Origin: Tropicimonas aquimaris
GTDB lineage: Bacteria; Pseudomonadota; Alphaproteobacteria; Rhodobacterales; Rhodobacteraceae
Length of the DNA stretch: 64,000 nt
Assembly: GCF_042676185.1 (NCBI RefSeq)
Contig: NZ_JBHTJT010000008.1
Span: forward strand, 310,001 to 374,000
Direction: 5' to 3'
Made by a program: the position numbers and the translations under genes. Positions 26,540-35,253 of this stretch are shown here, piece by piece. Below the pieces are notes generated by a model. It was not told the origin of the DNA. It worked only from the letters and a program-made list of their open reading frames with translations, and did no database searches. How positions within the stretch are numbered: position 1 is the stretch's first letter; each line of letters begins with the position of its first letter.

Positions 26540-26862
26540 TGGCATTGGCAGAGCTAAGTCGGCCCCTGACAGTTTGGCGAAAACGGCCAAGATTTGCCGC
26601 GGGTCGAGGAAGTCGGGGGACAACAATGATAACGGAGATGAAGTCGATGCCGGACATCCGGAAACGGATGCCAAGCGGGGGGCATGCCAGACGCTTTCTG
26701 GAGGCGCTCATCTGGCCGACCGGGCCCTATTGCCCCCATTGCGGATCGGTGTCTTCCACTCATCTTCGAGGTGCCACCTGCCGGCCGGGATTGTATCAAT
26801 GCCGCGATTGCCGCATTCAGTTCACAGTGACCACCCACACGCCAATGCACGGCGGGTCTTGA
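26540..26862 (+). pseudogene. IS1595-family transposase, N-terminal fragment
   Basis: From ATG 26626 the reading contains the Cys4 zinc-ribbon of IS1595 transposases (YCPHCGSVSSTHLRG, YQCRDCRIQFTVT), then stops after THTPMHGGS, losing the whole DDE-like domain. The upstream bases from about 26540 (ggcattggcagagctaagtc) look like an IS1595 terminal inverted repeat. The right side joins an IS3-family fragment. Confidence 0.75.
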
Positions 26863-27090
26863 CCCGCAAAGCTGATCCGAACCGAATGCGAGTTTTCGGG
26901 CACATTTCCGACAGGGAGATCCGGCGGCTGAAGCAGCTCGAGGATGAGAACACGAAGCTTAAACGACTGGTTGCGGACCTGGCGCTGGACAAGACGATGC
27001 TTCAGGATGCTCTGCGAAAAAAGTGGTGAAGCCCGTCCGTCGCCGCGAGATCGTCCGACATTACCAGGAGGTCTTCGCGCTGTCCGAACG
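26863..27090 (+). pseudogene. IS3-family (IS407-like) transposase fragments, OrfA tail and OrfB head
   Basis: The first frame reads REIRRLKQLEDENTKLKRLV then ALDKTMLQDALRKKW and stops at 27029: the leucine-zipper end of an IS3-type OrfA. The OrfB frame, starting just before the OrfA stop, continues KPVRRREIVRHYQEVFALSE, and similarity ends at about 27090. The 5' half of OrfA and nearly all of OrfB are gone. Confidence 0.75.
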
Positions 27091-27551
27091 CAGCGAAGGT
27101 CGGCGCCCCGCCCTCCCGGCAGATTTCTGTATCCGCGAGAAGCGCAGACCCTGCGTTGTACAAGACCGACGTGATCGGCCCTGAGCTGCCGTTCAAATCG
27201 GTGCGGTGCGGCCCACCAAACCGGACTTTCGCTGCACGCGCGCTGCCATGTCCCCGTCCGAGTTGGCTGTGAGGGACATAGCGGCCCAATGCCGATGCAG
27301 CGAAATTTCCCTGTGGGTGGCGACCGAGTTTCTGAACCAGGCGCGGCAGTGCGGCAAGTTTTGCCAAAAGTTGCCATTTCAGGCGGGCAACCTCGCCACA
27401 ATCCGAAGCGGTCTTTCCCCGCACGAGCGTCCTGCACTACACGGCGGCTGGCGCGCTGCTCCCTCTTTATCCTGCGGGCATCCCGAGAAATTGGCGACGA
27501 TCCCATCCTCCTCTGATACGTTGTTTCCAGAGGGGCCCGCCAAATCTGCCG
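27091..27551. other. unassigned 460-bp stretch between IS remnants and the TPR regulator
   Basis: No reading frame here carries a recognisable domain. Open frames exist on both strands but are interrupted or lack start signals. It probably consists of scrambled insertion-sequence ends plus the promoter region of the gene at 27552. Confidence 0.4.
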
Positions 27552-29102
27552 ATGGACAGCGTTCGTTTCAAAGAATTCACGTTGCAACGGCGCGCAAGGC
27601 GCCTTGTGCGGGGCGACGAAGACCTCGCCATCGGGGCGCGCGCCTTCGATCTTCTCGATCTTCTGATCGCCTGCCGGGACCGCGTCGTCGGACGCGACGA
27701 GATCATGGCGGCGGTCTGGCCGGACAGCGTCGTAGGCGAGAACAATCTCAACGTGCAACTCGCGAACCTGCGGCGGCTCTTGGGGGCCGGCGCCATCGTC
27801 ACGGTGCCGGGGCGGGGCCTGCGCTTCGCGCTGGAGGTCGCATCGACGGGTCCGCTGGCACTGGCCCTTCCGGACCGTCCCTCGGTCGTCGTCCTGCCCT
27901 TCGCGGATCTCGGAGGCGATCCCGCGCTGTCGTGGCTTGCCGACGGCTTCGTCGAGGATATCACGACCGAATTGTCCCGGTTCCGCGACCTCTTCGTCGT
28001 GGCGCGCAACTCGGCCTTCGTCTACCGCGACATGCCGCGCGATCTCAGGGTCATCTCGCGCGAACTGGGCGTCCGCTACGTCGTCGAAGGCAGTGTCCGC
28101 GCAACGACCGAGCGCGTGCGTGTCACCGCGCAGCTGATCGACGCCCAGACCGGGGGGCATGTCTGGGCGGAGGTCTTCGACCGCGACCTTGTCGGGCACT
28201 TCGACACGCAGGCACGGGTGGCGCGGGCCATCGTGACCTGTCTCGCGCCGCAGATCGACCGGGCAGAGGCCGAGCGCATCCGCACCGCCGCGCCCGAGGA
28301 TCTGACCGCGCACGGCATCGCGCTGCGGGGCTGGTCCCTGGTATCGGCAGGCGACATGGCCTACGACCCCGCATCGCGCGACAAGGCGGCCGAGCTTGGC
28401 CGGCAGGCGCTGGACCTCGATCCGACCTCGGGCCTCGCCTGGCGCGTGCTGGCCTGGGTCGCCTGGTGGAATGTCTATCACGCGACGACACCCTCCGTGC
28501 CCGACACGCTCACCAAAGGAATCGGCGCGGCGACGAACGCTATCGCCGCCGATCCGACGGACCACCACGCGCGGCGGCTCAGGGCGCTTCTGCACTTCAT
28601 GAACCAGGATGCCAGGGCCGGCCTGCCCGAGCTTCGCCAGGCGCACGAGATGAACCCGAACTGCGCGGTGACGCTGGCGTGGCTTGGGCTCTACGAGGGC
28701 TTTCACGGCGATGGCGAACGCGGGGTGCCGCTGGCCGAGGCCGCGCTGCGCCGCTCTCCGCGCGATCCCTCGCGCGGCTCCCTCCTCGCGGCGCTAGGTT
28801 TCGCGCAGTTCGCGGTGCGCAACTACGACGCGGCCGCGCAGGCGGCGGAGGCGGCGCTGGCCGAAGCCGCGGGAAGCGCCACACCCCTGATCCTCAGCAC
28901 GATCGCTTGGGTCGGCGCGGGCCGCATCGACCGGGCCGGGGCGGCCTTCGCGCGCGTTGCCGAGATCGCGCCAACCCTCGTCGAGGCACGGCTGGCCGGG
29001 CGGTGGCTGACCTCGAACCCCGACTACCTCGCGCGGGCGCACACGTTCTTTCGCATCGCCGCGGGAGTCGCTCCGCCCGAGGCGGCCGACGCGCTGCGTT
29101 AG
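27552..29102 (+). CDS. winged-helix DNA-binding protein with TolB/FlgO-like and TPR domains
   Basis: A 516-residue one-component regulator. Residues 1-95 form an OmpR/PhoB-type winged helix (LLIACRDRVVGRDEIMAAVW, NLNVQLANLRRLLG). Residues 115-240 match the FlgO/TolB-N-like domain seen in adenylate-cyclase-like TPR proteins (SVVVLPFADLGGDPALSWLA, LGVRYVVEGSVRAT). Residues 260-510 are TPR-like helical repeats (LDLDPTSGLAWRVLAW, NPNCAVTLAWLGLYEG). No signal peptide is present. It opens the right-hand cargo block and may regulate the GYD/NTF2/sulfotransferase genes after it. The ligand and targets are unknown. Confidence 0.8.
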   Translation: MDSVRFKEFTLQRRARRLVRGDEDLAIGARAFDLLDLLIACRDRVVGRDEIMAAVWPDSVVGENNLNVQLANLRRLLGAGAIVTVPGRGLRFALEVASTGPLALALPDRPSVVVLPFADLGGDPALSWLADGFVEDITTELSRFRDLFVVARNSAFVYRDMPRDLRVISRELGVRYVVEGSVRATTERVRVTAQLIDAQTGGHVWAEVFDRDLVGHFDTQARVARAIVTCLAPQIDRAEAERIRTAAPEDLTAHGIALRGWSLVSAGDMAYDPASRDKAAELGRQALDLDPTSGLAWRVLAWVAWWNVYHATTPSVPDTLTKGIGAATNAIAADPTDHHARRLRALLHFMNQDARAGLPELRQAHEMNPNCAVTLAWLGLYEGFHGDGERGVPLAEAALRRSPRDPSRGSLLAALGFAQFAVRNYDAAAQAAEAALAEAAGSATPLILSTIAWVGAGRIDRAGAAFARVAEIAPTLVEARLAGRWLTSNPDYLARAHTFFRIAAGVAPPEAADALR

Positions 29103-29225
29103 CGACGAACCCGGATTTAGATCGTTTTAGCCGGTCTGGGTGACGCCGGTCCGCCGATGCACCCACCATTCGCGTCGAGCGGCGGCTGAGCCAGCCGTGG
29201 CCCCGAACCGAAGGAGGACCCCACA

Positions 29226-29558
29226 ATGCCATTCTACCTGTACCAACTGACCTACTCCAGCGATGCCATCAAGGCGATGGTCGAGAAACCCCAGGACCGC
29301 GAGGCCGCGGCGCGCAAGCTGGTCGAGGCGCTGGGCGGCAAGCTGCACCACCTGTTCTTCGCTTTCGGCGAGTACGACGTCGTCTGCCTGATCGAAGGCC
29401 CCGACGACAAGTTCATGATGGCGGGGGCCGCCGCCGTCGCCTCGGCCGGTACGGTTTCGAAATCGGCGACGACGAAGCTGATGACCTCGGCCGACGCGAT
29501 GGCGGCTATGACGAAGGCGGGCGAGGTCACCGGTGCATACCAACCGCCGCACGGGTGA
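29226..29558 (+). CDS. GYD domain protein
   Basis: A 110-residue small alpha/beta (ferredoxin-like) protein of the GYD family: PFYLYQLTYSSDAIKAMV, then FAFGEYDVVCLIEGPDD, with the GEYD turn in place of GxYD. The molecular function of GYD proteins is not established. Strong ribosome site GGAGGACCCCACA before the ATG at 29226. It stands 123 bp after the TPR regulator. Confidence 0.82.
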   Translation: MPFYLYQLTYSSDAIKAMVEKPQDREAAARKLVEALGGKLHHLFFAFGEYDVVCLIEGPDDKFMMAGAAAVASAGTVSKSATTKLMTSADAMAAMTKAGEVTGAYQPPHG

Positions 29559-29780
29559 GTGGCTCCCGGGGGCCGGAACGGCATCGGTCGTACGGTCCTT
29601 TTCGGCCAGCACAACGCTGCGGGCCCTGCGACGCCCGAAGACGCCATATCGCTGTGCTGAGCCGGTCCGCGTAGATCAGCTTTAGAAGTTTAATAGCCGG
29701 TGGTGTAGCGAGCGACGCGCAAATCTGCCCCATTGGAAAAAGCCGCCCCAGATCGCGGCCACCTGACAGTGAGAGACACC

Positions 29781-30206
29781 ATGAACAAGTCCATGACGAT
29801 GACCGACACCGCCGCCGCGTTCTTCGACACCATCGAGACGGGCAAGGGCTGGGCCGCCTGCGCGCCTTTCTGCACGCCGGGCGCCACCTTCTCCTGCCAG
29901 TCAGACGCCCTGGCGGAGATTGGCACAATCGAGGCCTATGCCGGCTGGATGGAGGGTCTGCTGAAGCTGGCACCGGACGGCCGCTATGACATGAAGGCCT
30001 TCGCCGCCGACGAGGCGCGCGCCACGGTGCTGGGTTTCGCAGTATTCCACGGGACCCACACGGCCGAGGGCGGGCCGGTACCGCCGACCGGGCGCAGCGT
30101 GGCGGCCGACTACGTCTATGCGATGACGTTCGACGGCCCGAAGATCAAGCACATGACCAAAATCTGGAACGACGCCCAGTCGATGCGTGCCCTCGGCTGG
30201 ACCTGA
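29781..30206 (+). CDS. NTF2-like / SnoaL-like protein
   Basis: A 141-residue cone-fold protein: TAAAFFDTIETGKGWAACAP, TIEAYAGWMEGLLKLAPD and the closing strand KIKHMTKIWNDAQSMRALGW. Such proteins act as small polyketide cyclases, isomerases or binding proteins, and the ligand cannot be predicted. The ATG at 29781 follows GAGAGACACC. An in-frame upstream Met at 29733 is less likely. The 220 bp before it hold no gene I can support. Confidence 0.75.
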   Translation: MNKSMTMTDTAAAFFDTIETGKGWAACAPFCTPGATFSCQSDALAEIGTIEAYAGWMEGLLKLAPDGRYDMKAFAADEARATVLGFAVFHGTHTAEGGPVPPTGRSVAADYVYAMTFDGPKIKHMTKIWNDAQSMRALGWT

Positions 30207-30502
30207 CGCCACCGGCGCGGGTGCGCGTGTCTACGCTCGCATGTCTCGGATGCCGCCGCAGCGGCCCAAGTTGCGCGCACTTGGGTTGTCAGAGTCGGCA
30301 CCGCGGCGCTTGAGGGAGAGCAGGAGGAGCGCGCAGCCGCCTACAAACGCGGCCGGCACCGGGAGTGCGTCGACGAATACTGCCAGCGCATGCTGATGGG
30401 TTATTCGTCCTTCACCCGACTGCGCACCGTGCGCAGCCACGGCGACTGAGACGGTGACCCGTTTGCCTCGACCTCTTCGACAACAAGCAAGGAATCGACG
30501 CA
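30207..30502. other. possible coding remnant between the NTF2-like and sulfotransferase genes
   Basis: A plus-strand frame without a start codon reads VVRVGTAALEGEQEERAAAY, followed by KRGRHRECVDEYCQRMLMGY, and stops at about 30450, with GC-rich third positions typical of genes here. It may be the tail of a decayed gene. No family is recognised, and a minus-strand frame with one hydrophobic run overlaps it. Confidence 0.25.
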
Positions 30503-31153
30503 ATGACCCTTCAGATCATCGGCTCCGGCTTCGGTCGGACGGGAACAATGTCGACCAAGATGGCGCTGGAAGAGTTGGGCTTCGGCCCCTGCCACCACAT
30601 GGTCGAGGTCATGGGCAACCCAGACCAGCCCGCGCATTGGCATGCCCTTGCCGCAGGGCATGATGTCGAGTGGGCACAGGTGTTCGCGGGGTACACGTCG
30701 CAGGTGGATTTTCCCGGCGCGGCCTACTGGCAGGATATGCTGGTGGCCTCTCCCGACGCGAAGGTGATCCACACCGAGCGTCCGGAAGACGACTGGTGGG
30801 CCAGCTATTCCAGGACTATCGGCAAGTTCTTTGCGCATTACAAATCGCTTCCAGTGCCACCGCCCTTGATCGAATTGTTCGGGACCATGGAGATCCTGCT
30901 GGTCGACGGGGTGTTCGGTGGCCTCGATCGCGAAAGCTCGGTCGCTGCCTATCGGCGGAACAATGAAAAGGTCCGCGCCACCGTGCCATCCGACCGGCTG
31001 CTGGTCTTCACGCCTTCAGATGGCTGGGAACCGCTCTGCCGCTTCCTCGATGTGCCGACACCAGACACCGCGTTCCCGCGCAGCAATGCCCGCGACGAGT
31101 TCTGGGCGATGTTCGGCGGCGAGCCGGCGGATGCCGAACGGAAAGAAGCCTGA
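30503..31153 (+). CDS. sulfotransferase-like protein (P-loop, Sulfotransfer_4 type)
   Basis: A 216-residue protein with the phosphosulfate-binding-like loop GSGFGRTGTMSTKMALEELG at the extreme N-terminus, DAKVIHTERPEDDWWASYSR mid-protein and a short C-terminal part (GWEPLCRFLDVPTPDTAFPR). This subfamily is annotated as sulfotransferase by P-loop similarity. PAPS use has been shown for few members, so substrate and even reaction are uncertain. AGGAATCGACGCA precedes the ATG. An NTF2-like gene begins 2 bp after its stop, indicating one transcript. Confidence 0.78.
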   Translation: MTLQIIGSGFGRTGTMSTKMALEELGFGPCHHMVEVMGNPDQPAHWHALAAGHDVEWAQVFAGYTSQVDFPGAAYWQDMLVASPDAKVIHTERPEDDWWASYSRTIGKFFAHYKSLPVPPPLIELFGTMEILLVDGVFGGLDRESSVAAYRRNNEKVRATVPSDRLLVFTPSDGWEPLCRFLDVPTPDTAFPRSNARDEFWAMFGGEPADAERKEA

Positions 31154-31154
31154 C

Positions 31155-31538
31155 ATGACGACTGACATCCACGCCATCGCCACGGCCTACACCGCCGCCT
31201 GGAACAGTGGCTCGGCCGATGCGGTCGCGTCCTTTTACGCCGAAGACGGCGGCATCGTCATCAACCGGGGCACGCCTTGGGAGGGGCGCCAGGGCGTCGC
31301 CGCGATGGCGGCGGGGTTCTTCGCCGATGTGCCGGACCTGAACCTTGTCTGCGACGGGCTGCGTGTCGCCGGCAATCATGTCCTGTATCTCTGGACCTTC
31401 ACCGGCCACCATTCAGAGACCCGCAAGCCGCTGCGGATCACGGGTTGGGAGGAATGGGAGATTGACGCGAGCGGCAAGGTCGCGGCCTCGCGGGGATGGT
31501 TCGATCCGGAGGATTACGCTCGGCAGGTGGCGGGATGA
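31155..31538 (+). CDS. NTF2-like / SnoaL-like protein
   Basis: A 127-residue cone-fold protein with the SnoaL/DUF4440-like start IATAYTAAWNSGSADAVASF then FYAEDGGIVINRGTPWEGRQ, and WDxE-type closing GWFDPEDYARQV. It is the second NTF2-like protein in this block and, like the first, is adjacent to a sulfotransferase gene. ATG at 31155, 1 bp after the sulfotransferase stop. Ligand unknown. Confidence 0.8.
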   Translation: MTTDIHAIATAYTAAWNSGSADAVASFYAEDGGIVINRGTPWEGRQGVAAMAAGFFADVPDLNLVCDGLRVAGNHVLYLWTFTGHHSETRKPLRITGWEEWEIDASGKVAASRGWFDPEDYARQVAG

Positions 31539-31619
31539 GCGACCCCTTCGCCGATGCCGATGTGGTGAAGCCGGTTTCCGTGCAACCCGCACCTTCACGC
31601 CGCAATGATGGAGACACGC

Positions 31620-32495
31620 ATGTCCGCCACCCCCGAACCACGCCGCCGCATCTATACCGATTCCGTGTCCGACAGCGCCCGCTGGGACGCGTTCGTGCCG
31701 CGCGCGGGAGATATCGTGGTCTCGACCCCGCCCAAGTCGGGCACGACCTGGACACAGGGCATCCTTGCCATGCTGATCGCAGGCGACCCGGAGGTGGACG
31801 CGCAGACCTCGATGAAATCGCCCTGGATCGACATCAACATTCGCGATCTCGGCGAGGTCATGGCGAGGCTCGAGGCGCAGGAACAAAGGCGGCAGGTCAA
31901 GACGCACACGCCTTTCGATGGCATCCCCTTCTGGCCGCAGATGCGGTATGTCACGGTCTATCGGCACCCGATCGACGTGCACTTTTCCTATCGCAAGCAT
32001 CTGGCCAACATGGCCCGCGACGTGGGGCAGGCCCCCCTGTCCGAAAACCCGTCCGAGAGCTTCAGGGAATTTCTGGCGGAAGACCTCGATCATCGCGGCC
32101 TCGGGGCGATCCTTGACCACTACCGATGCACCCTGGCGCGCGAGCCGCGCGAGAACCTGATCCGGCTGCACTATGCCGACATGCTGCGCGATCTCCCGGG
32201 GGCTGTGGCATCGCTGGCCGCTCATGTCGGCATCGCTCATCCGACCGGGGTCATGGTGGCCATCACCGAGGCTGCGACATTTGCCAGCATGAAGGCCAAC
32301 GCGGCCCGTTTCACGCCGTCAGCCGGACAAGGATTCTGGAAGGCCGATACAGGGTTCTTCGACAGCGCGACATCGCGAAAGTGGGAGGGGGTGCTGACCG
32401 ATGATGACCTTGCGGCCTACGATGCAAGGATGAACGCAGAACTGACGGTTGAGGAACGCGCCTGGCTTGAATGGGGAGATGCAGGCCGTGGGTGA
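31620..32495 (+). CDS. PAPS-dependent sulfotransferase (Sulfotransfer_1 type)
   Basis: A 291-residue cytosolic-type sulfotransferase. The 5'-phosphosulfate loop is TPPKSGTTWTQGILA, the 3'-phosphate site is YRHPIDVHFSYRKHLAN, and a likely catalytic His is in VKTHTPFDGIPFW; the tail resembles SULT-type proteins (GFWKADTGFFDSATSRKWEG). It would move a sulfuryl group from PAPS to a hydroxyl or amine acceptor that cannot be named. The ATG at 31620 follows GGAGACACGC; in-frame ATGs at 31605 and 31608 have no better site. Confidence 0.85.
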   Translation: MSATPEPRRRIYTDSVSDSARWDAFVPRAGDIVVSTPPKSGTTWTQGILAMLIAGDPEVDAQTSMKSPWIDINIRDLGEVMARLEAQEQRRQVKTHTPFDGIPFWPQMRYVTVYRHPIDVHFSYRKHLANMARDVGQAPLSENPSESFREFLAEDLDHRGLGAILDHYRCTLAREPRENLIRLHYADMLRDLPGAVASLAAHVGIAHPTGVMVAITEAATFASMKANAARFTPSAGQGFWKADTGFFDSATSRKWEGVLTDDDLAAYDARMNAELTVEERAWLEWGDAGRG

Positions 32496-32731
32496 GGGTC
32501 GAGCGGCCCTCACCAAGGCAGGGGGGCAACGGTGCCACGCGTCGTGGCGCCGGGAGGGCAGTCAATCGGCGCGACCCAATCGGAAACCGGGTCGAGTTGT
32601 TTGCGCAGATCCCCAAGTACCGTGGGAAAGTGAAAGGCAAGGCGTGCCGAAGTTGAGCAATCAACGTTCGTCGGGCGTCGACGTCTGCATGGAAATGACC
32701 CCGACCCGCGATGCCGCGAAGGAGAACCGCC

Positions 32732-33469
32732 TTGCCTGACATGCACGACCCGTTCGTCCACCATCCCGAACTGCGTGACCGGATCGCAGATCCCGAAACC
32801 TCGCTCTTCCGGACCTTCCGGGCCGAGGACCTCATCGTACAGGAGCCGCATCTGAGCGACTGGGTTTATCCCGAAGCACGGCGCGAGGCGATCCGGGCCG
32901 AGGCGCTGGCCGGACATTCGGGTGACCTGTGGATCTTCGGCTACGGTTCACTGATGTGGAACCCGGCCCTGCTCTTCGCCGAGGTGCGGCGCGCGCATGT
33001 TGCAAACCATGCCCGTCGCCTGATTCTCGTGGAATACCGGGGCGGCCGCGGAACCGCAGAGGCACCGGGCCTGATGGCGACGCTGGACTCGGGCGACGGC
33101 TGCGACGGGCTGGCCTTCCGGATCGCCGCCGCGGATGTGGAGACCGAGACCGATATTCTCTTTCAGCGCGAAATGCTGGCCCCGGGCTACCTCGCCCGGT
33201 TCATCCCGGCCAGGATCGGCGATGAGGAGGTCCGAGTGCTGTCCTTTCTCGCGGATCACGACGTACCCGATGTCCGCCCGGACCTGACACACGAGGAGCA
33301 GGTCCGCTACGTCGCCCACGGGGCTGGAGACCTCGGCACCAGCCGGGACTACCTCGCCAGCATCGTCGGGCATCTGGGCGAACTCGGCATCGTCGACCAG
33401 CCTTGCACCGATCTTCTGAACGCGGTCGATACCTATCTGGCGACTGCCGGAAAGGAGCCTGCCCCATGA
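32732..33469 (+). CDS. ChaC-type gamma-glutamylcyclotransferase
   Basis: A 245-residue protein. After an N-terminal extension of about 65 residues comes the cyclotransferase signature LWIFGYGSLMWNP, then RRLILVEYRGGRGTAEAPGL and a Glu-containing segment (ILFQREMLAPGYLARF) where the catalytic Glu is expected. ChaC enzymes cut glutathione to 5-oxoproline and Cys-Gly. The TTG at 32732 is favoured because AAGGAG sits seven bases upstream; ATG codons at 32711 and 32741 are alternatives. The stop overlaps the next gene's ATG, a dipeptidase that could use Cys-Gly. Confidence 0.85.
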   Translation: MPDMHDPFVHHPELRDRIADPETSLFRTFRAEDLIVQEPHLSDWVYPEARREAIRAEALAGHSGDLWIFGYGSLMWNPALLFAEVRRAHVANHARRLILVEYRGGRGTAEAPGLMATLDSGDGCDGLAFRIAAADVETETDILFQREMLAPGYLARFIPARIGDEEVRVLSFLADHDVPDVRPDLTHEEQVRYVAHGAGDLGTSRDYLASIVGHLGELGIVDQPCTDLLNAVDTYLATAGKEPAP

Positions 33470-34530
33470 CCGCCCTCGTCCCCTTTTTCGACGGCCATAA
33501 CGACTTTCTCCTCCGACTGATGAAGACGCCCGCCCCACGAGAGGAGACATGGCTCGGCGCGGGCGGCCACGGCCATCTCGACCTCGCCCGGATGAAGGCC
33601 TCGGGCTTCGCGGGCGGGCTTTTCGCGATCTTCGTGCCGCCGGCGTCCGGTGGTCCGCCGCCCGACTTCAAGGCGCTGATGGCCGACCCGCCCTATGCGC
33701 TGCCGATGCCGCCCGAGATGACGCACACGCAGGCCCAGCCCGACGCGCTGGCCATGGCCGGGCTTCTGCACTGGATGGAGCGGGCGGCGCCGCAGGATTT
33801 CCGCGTCTGCCGTTCGGTGCCCGAGATCCGCGAAGCGATGGAGGCGCGTGTGATCGCGGGTGTCATGCACATGGAAGGCGCGGAGGCGATCGGGCCGGAT
33901 CTCGACGCGCTTTACCTCTTCCACGACATGGGCCTGCGGTCGCTCGGCCCGGTCTGGAGCAGGCCCACGATCTTTGGCCACGGGGTTCCGATGGCCTTTC
34001 CCGGCGCGCCCGATACGGGTCCCGGCCTTACGGAGAGGGGCCGCGACCTCGTCCGTCTCTGCGACGAACTCGGCATCCTGATCGACCTGTCGCACCTGAA
34101 CGAAAGGGGCTTCGACGACGTCGCCCGCGTCTCGAATGCACCGCTCGTCGCGACGCATTCCAACGCCCACGCGCTCTGCGAGAGCCCGCGCAACCTGACC
34201 AACCGGCAGCTTCACATGATCCGCGAGCGCGGCGGCATGGCGGGGTTCAACTTCGCGACCTTCTACCTGAACGCGGATGGCAGGGCCGATGGCGGCACAG
34301 GCTGGGACACGATGCTCCGCCACCTCGACCATCTGATCGCCGAGGCAGGCGAGGATCACGTGGGGCTCGGCTCGGACTTCGACGGCTGCGTGCTGCCCGA
34401 TCTCATCGGCGACGTGACAGGAGTTCCGCTGTTCTTCGAGGCGATGGGTGCGCATGGATACGACGCCCCTCTGATCGCGAAGCTCGCGCGCGAGAATTGG
34501 ATGAACTGTCTCGACAAGTGCCTGACCTGA
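33466..34530 (+). CDS. membrane-dipeptidase-family (M19) peptidase
   Basis: A 354-residue zinc dipeptidase of the renal-dipeptidase family. Metal and active-site motifs are all present: DGHNDFLLRL (His/Asp pair), HMEGAEAIGPD (bridging Glu), DLSHLNERGF and VATHSNAHAL (His ligands), and VGLGSDFDG (Asp). No signal peptide or C-terminal anchor is visible, so it is probably cytosolic. It overlaps the ChaC gene by 4 bp (ATGA), which suggests coupled products and Cys-Gly as a plausible substrate. M19 enzymes also act on D-amino-acid dipeptides. Confidence 0.9.
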   Translation: MTALVPFFDGHNDFLLRLMKTPAPREETWLGAGGHGHLDLARMKASGFAGGLFAIFVPPASGGPPPDFKALMADPPYALPMPPEMTHTQAQPDALAMAGLLHWMERAAPQDFRVCRSVPEIREAMEARVIAGVMHMEGAEAIGPDLDALYLFHDMGLRSLGPVWSRPTIFGHGVPMAFPGAPDTGPGLTERGRDLVRLCDELGILIDLSHLNERGFDDVARVSNAPLVATHSNAHALCESPRNLTNRQLHMIRERGGMAGFNFATFYLNADGRADGGTGWDTMLRHLDHLIAEAGEDHVGLGSDFDGCVLPDLIGDVTGVPLFFEAMGAHGYDAPLIAKLARENWMNCLDKCLT

Positions 34531-34594
34531 TGCGGCACCAGTGGACAGGCACAAACCCTGCCGCCCGCAAGAGGCCGAGGACAAGGAACGTGCG

Positions 34595-35131
34595 ATGAAA
34601 ACGATCGAAATTGTAAACTGCGACCGACTGCCCCGAAAGGATGACCTGAACCCCATCCTGGCCCAATACTATGCCAACATTGTCCAGCGGATGCAGGACA
34701 TGGGTCTCGAGATCGATCCAGCCGCGCCGCAAAGCGCGCTTGCTGAATTCTGGACACACGCGGAGGACTACCTGCCGCCCGATGGCTGCCTTGTTCTGGC
34801 GCGCGACGAGGCCGGTCAGATTGTCGGATGCGGCATGATGAAACGGTTGGACCCCGATACTGGAGAGTTGAAACGGGTCTTCGTCACCCAGGCTGCGCGG
34901 GGCACCGGCACCGGTCGTCGGCTGATCGAAGCGCGAACAGCGGCTGCGCGCCAGATGGGTCTGAAAAGGCTGGTCGCCGATACGCTAACGCCCAATGTCG
35001 AGATGCGCAGTCTCTACCCCAAGCTCGGTTTTGTCGAGGTCGCGGGGCCTCTGGAAACAACGACCTATCTCGATCAGCCGATGCTGCGTCCACATCTGCA
35101 CTATTTCGTCATGGACCTGGAGAGGCCGTAA
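34595..35131 (+). CDS. GNAT-family N-acetyltransferase
   Basis: A 178-residue acetyltransferase with the acetyl-CoA motif A KRVFVTQAARGTGTGRRLIE and the following beta-strand/turn (RSLYPKLGFVEV). The central LVLARDEAGQIVGCGMMKRL is also typical. Acceptor unknown. It lies 64 bp after the dipeptidase gene and may be cotranscribed. Last intact gene of the island before the right boundary. Confidence 0.85.
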   Translation: MKTIEIVNCDRLPRKDDLNPILAQYYANIVQRMQDMGLEIDPAAPQSALAEFWTHAEDYLPPDGCLVLARDEAGQIVGCGMMKRLDPDTGELKRVFVTQAARGTGTGRRLIEARTAAARQMGLKRLVADTLTPNVEMRSLYPKLGFVEVAGPLETTTYLDQPMLRPHLHYFVMDLERP

Positions 35132-35253
35132 CGCGTCCTGCGCCGCGACCTTCCCGTTACCTTTGAGCAATCGACTGCCAGCAATGTGCATCCGGCATGT
35201 TACTCTGATCGGCGTGGTTCTTCGCTTGGCGTTTACAACGAAGGAAATGGATG

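Noticed and set aside
30231..30503. Minus-strand 90-codon frame with one hydrophobic run
   Set aside because: No ribosome site or family; overlaps a plus-strand remnant with better coding character, and neither is convincing.
31535..32116. Open frame starting MSDPFADADVVKP at the end of the second NTF2-like gene
   Set aside because: The first 15 or so residues look gene-like and the ATG overlaps the previous stop, but the rest is a shadow of the sulfotransferase gene; at most a vestigial start.
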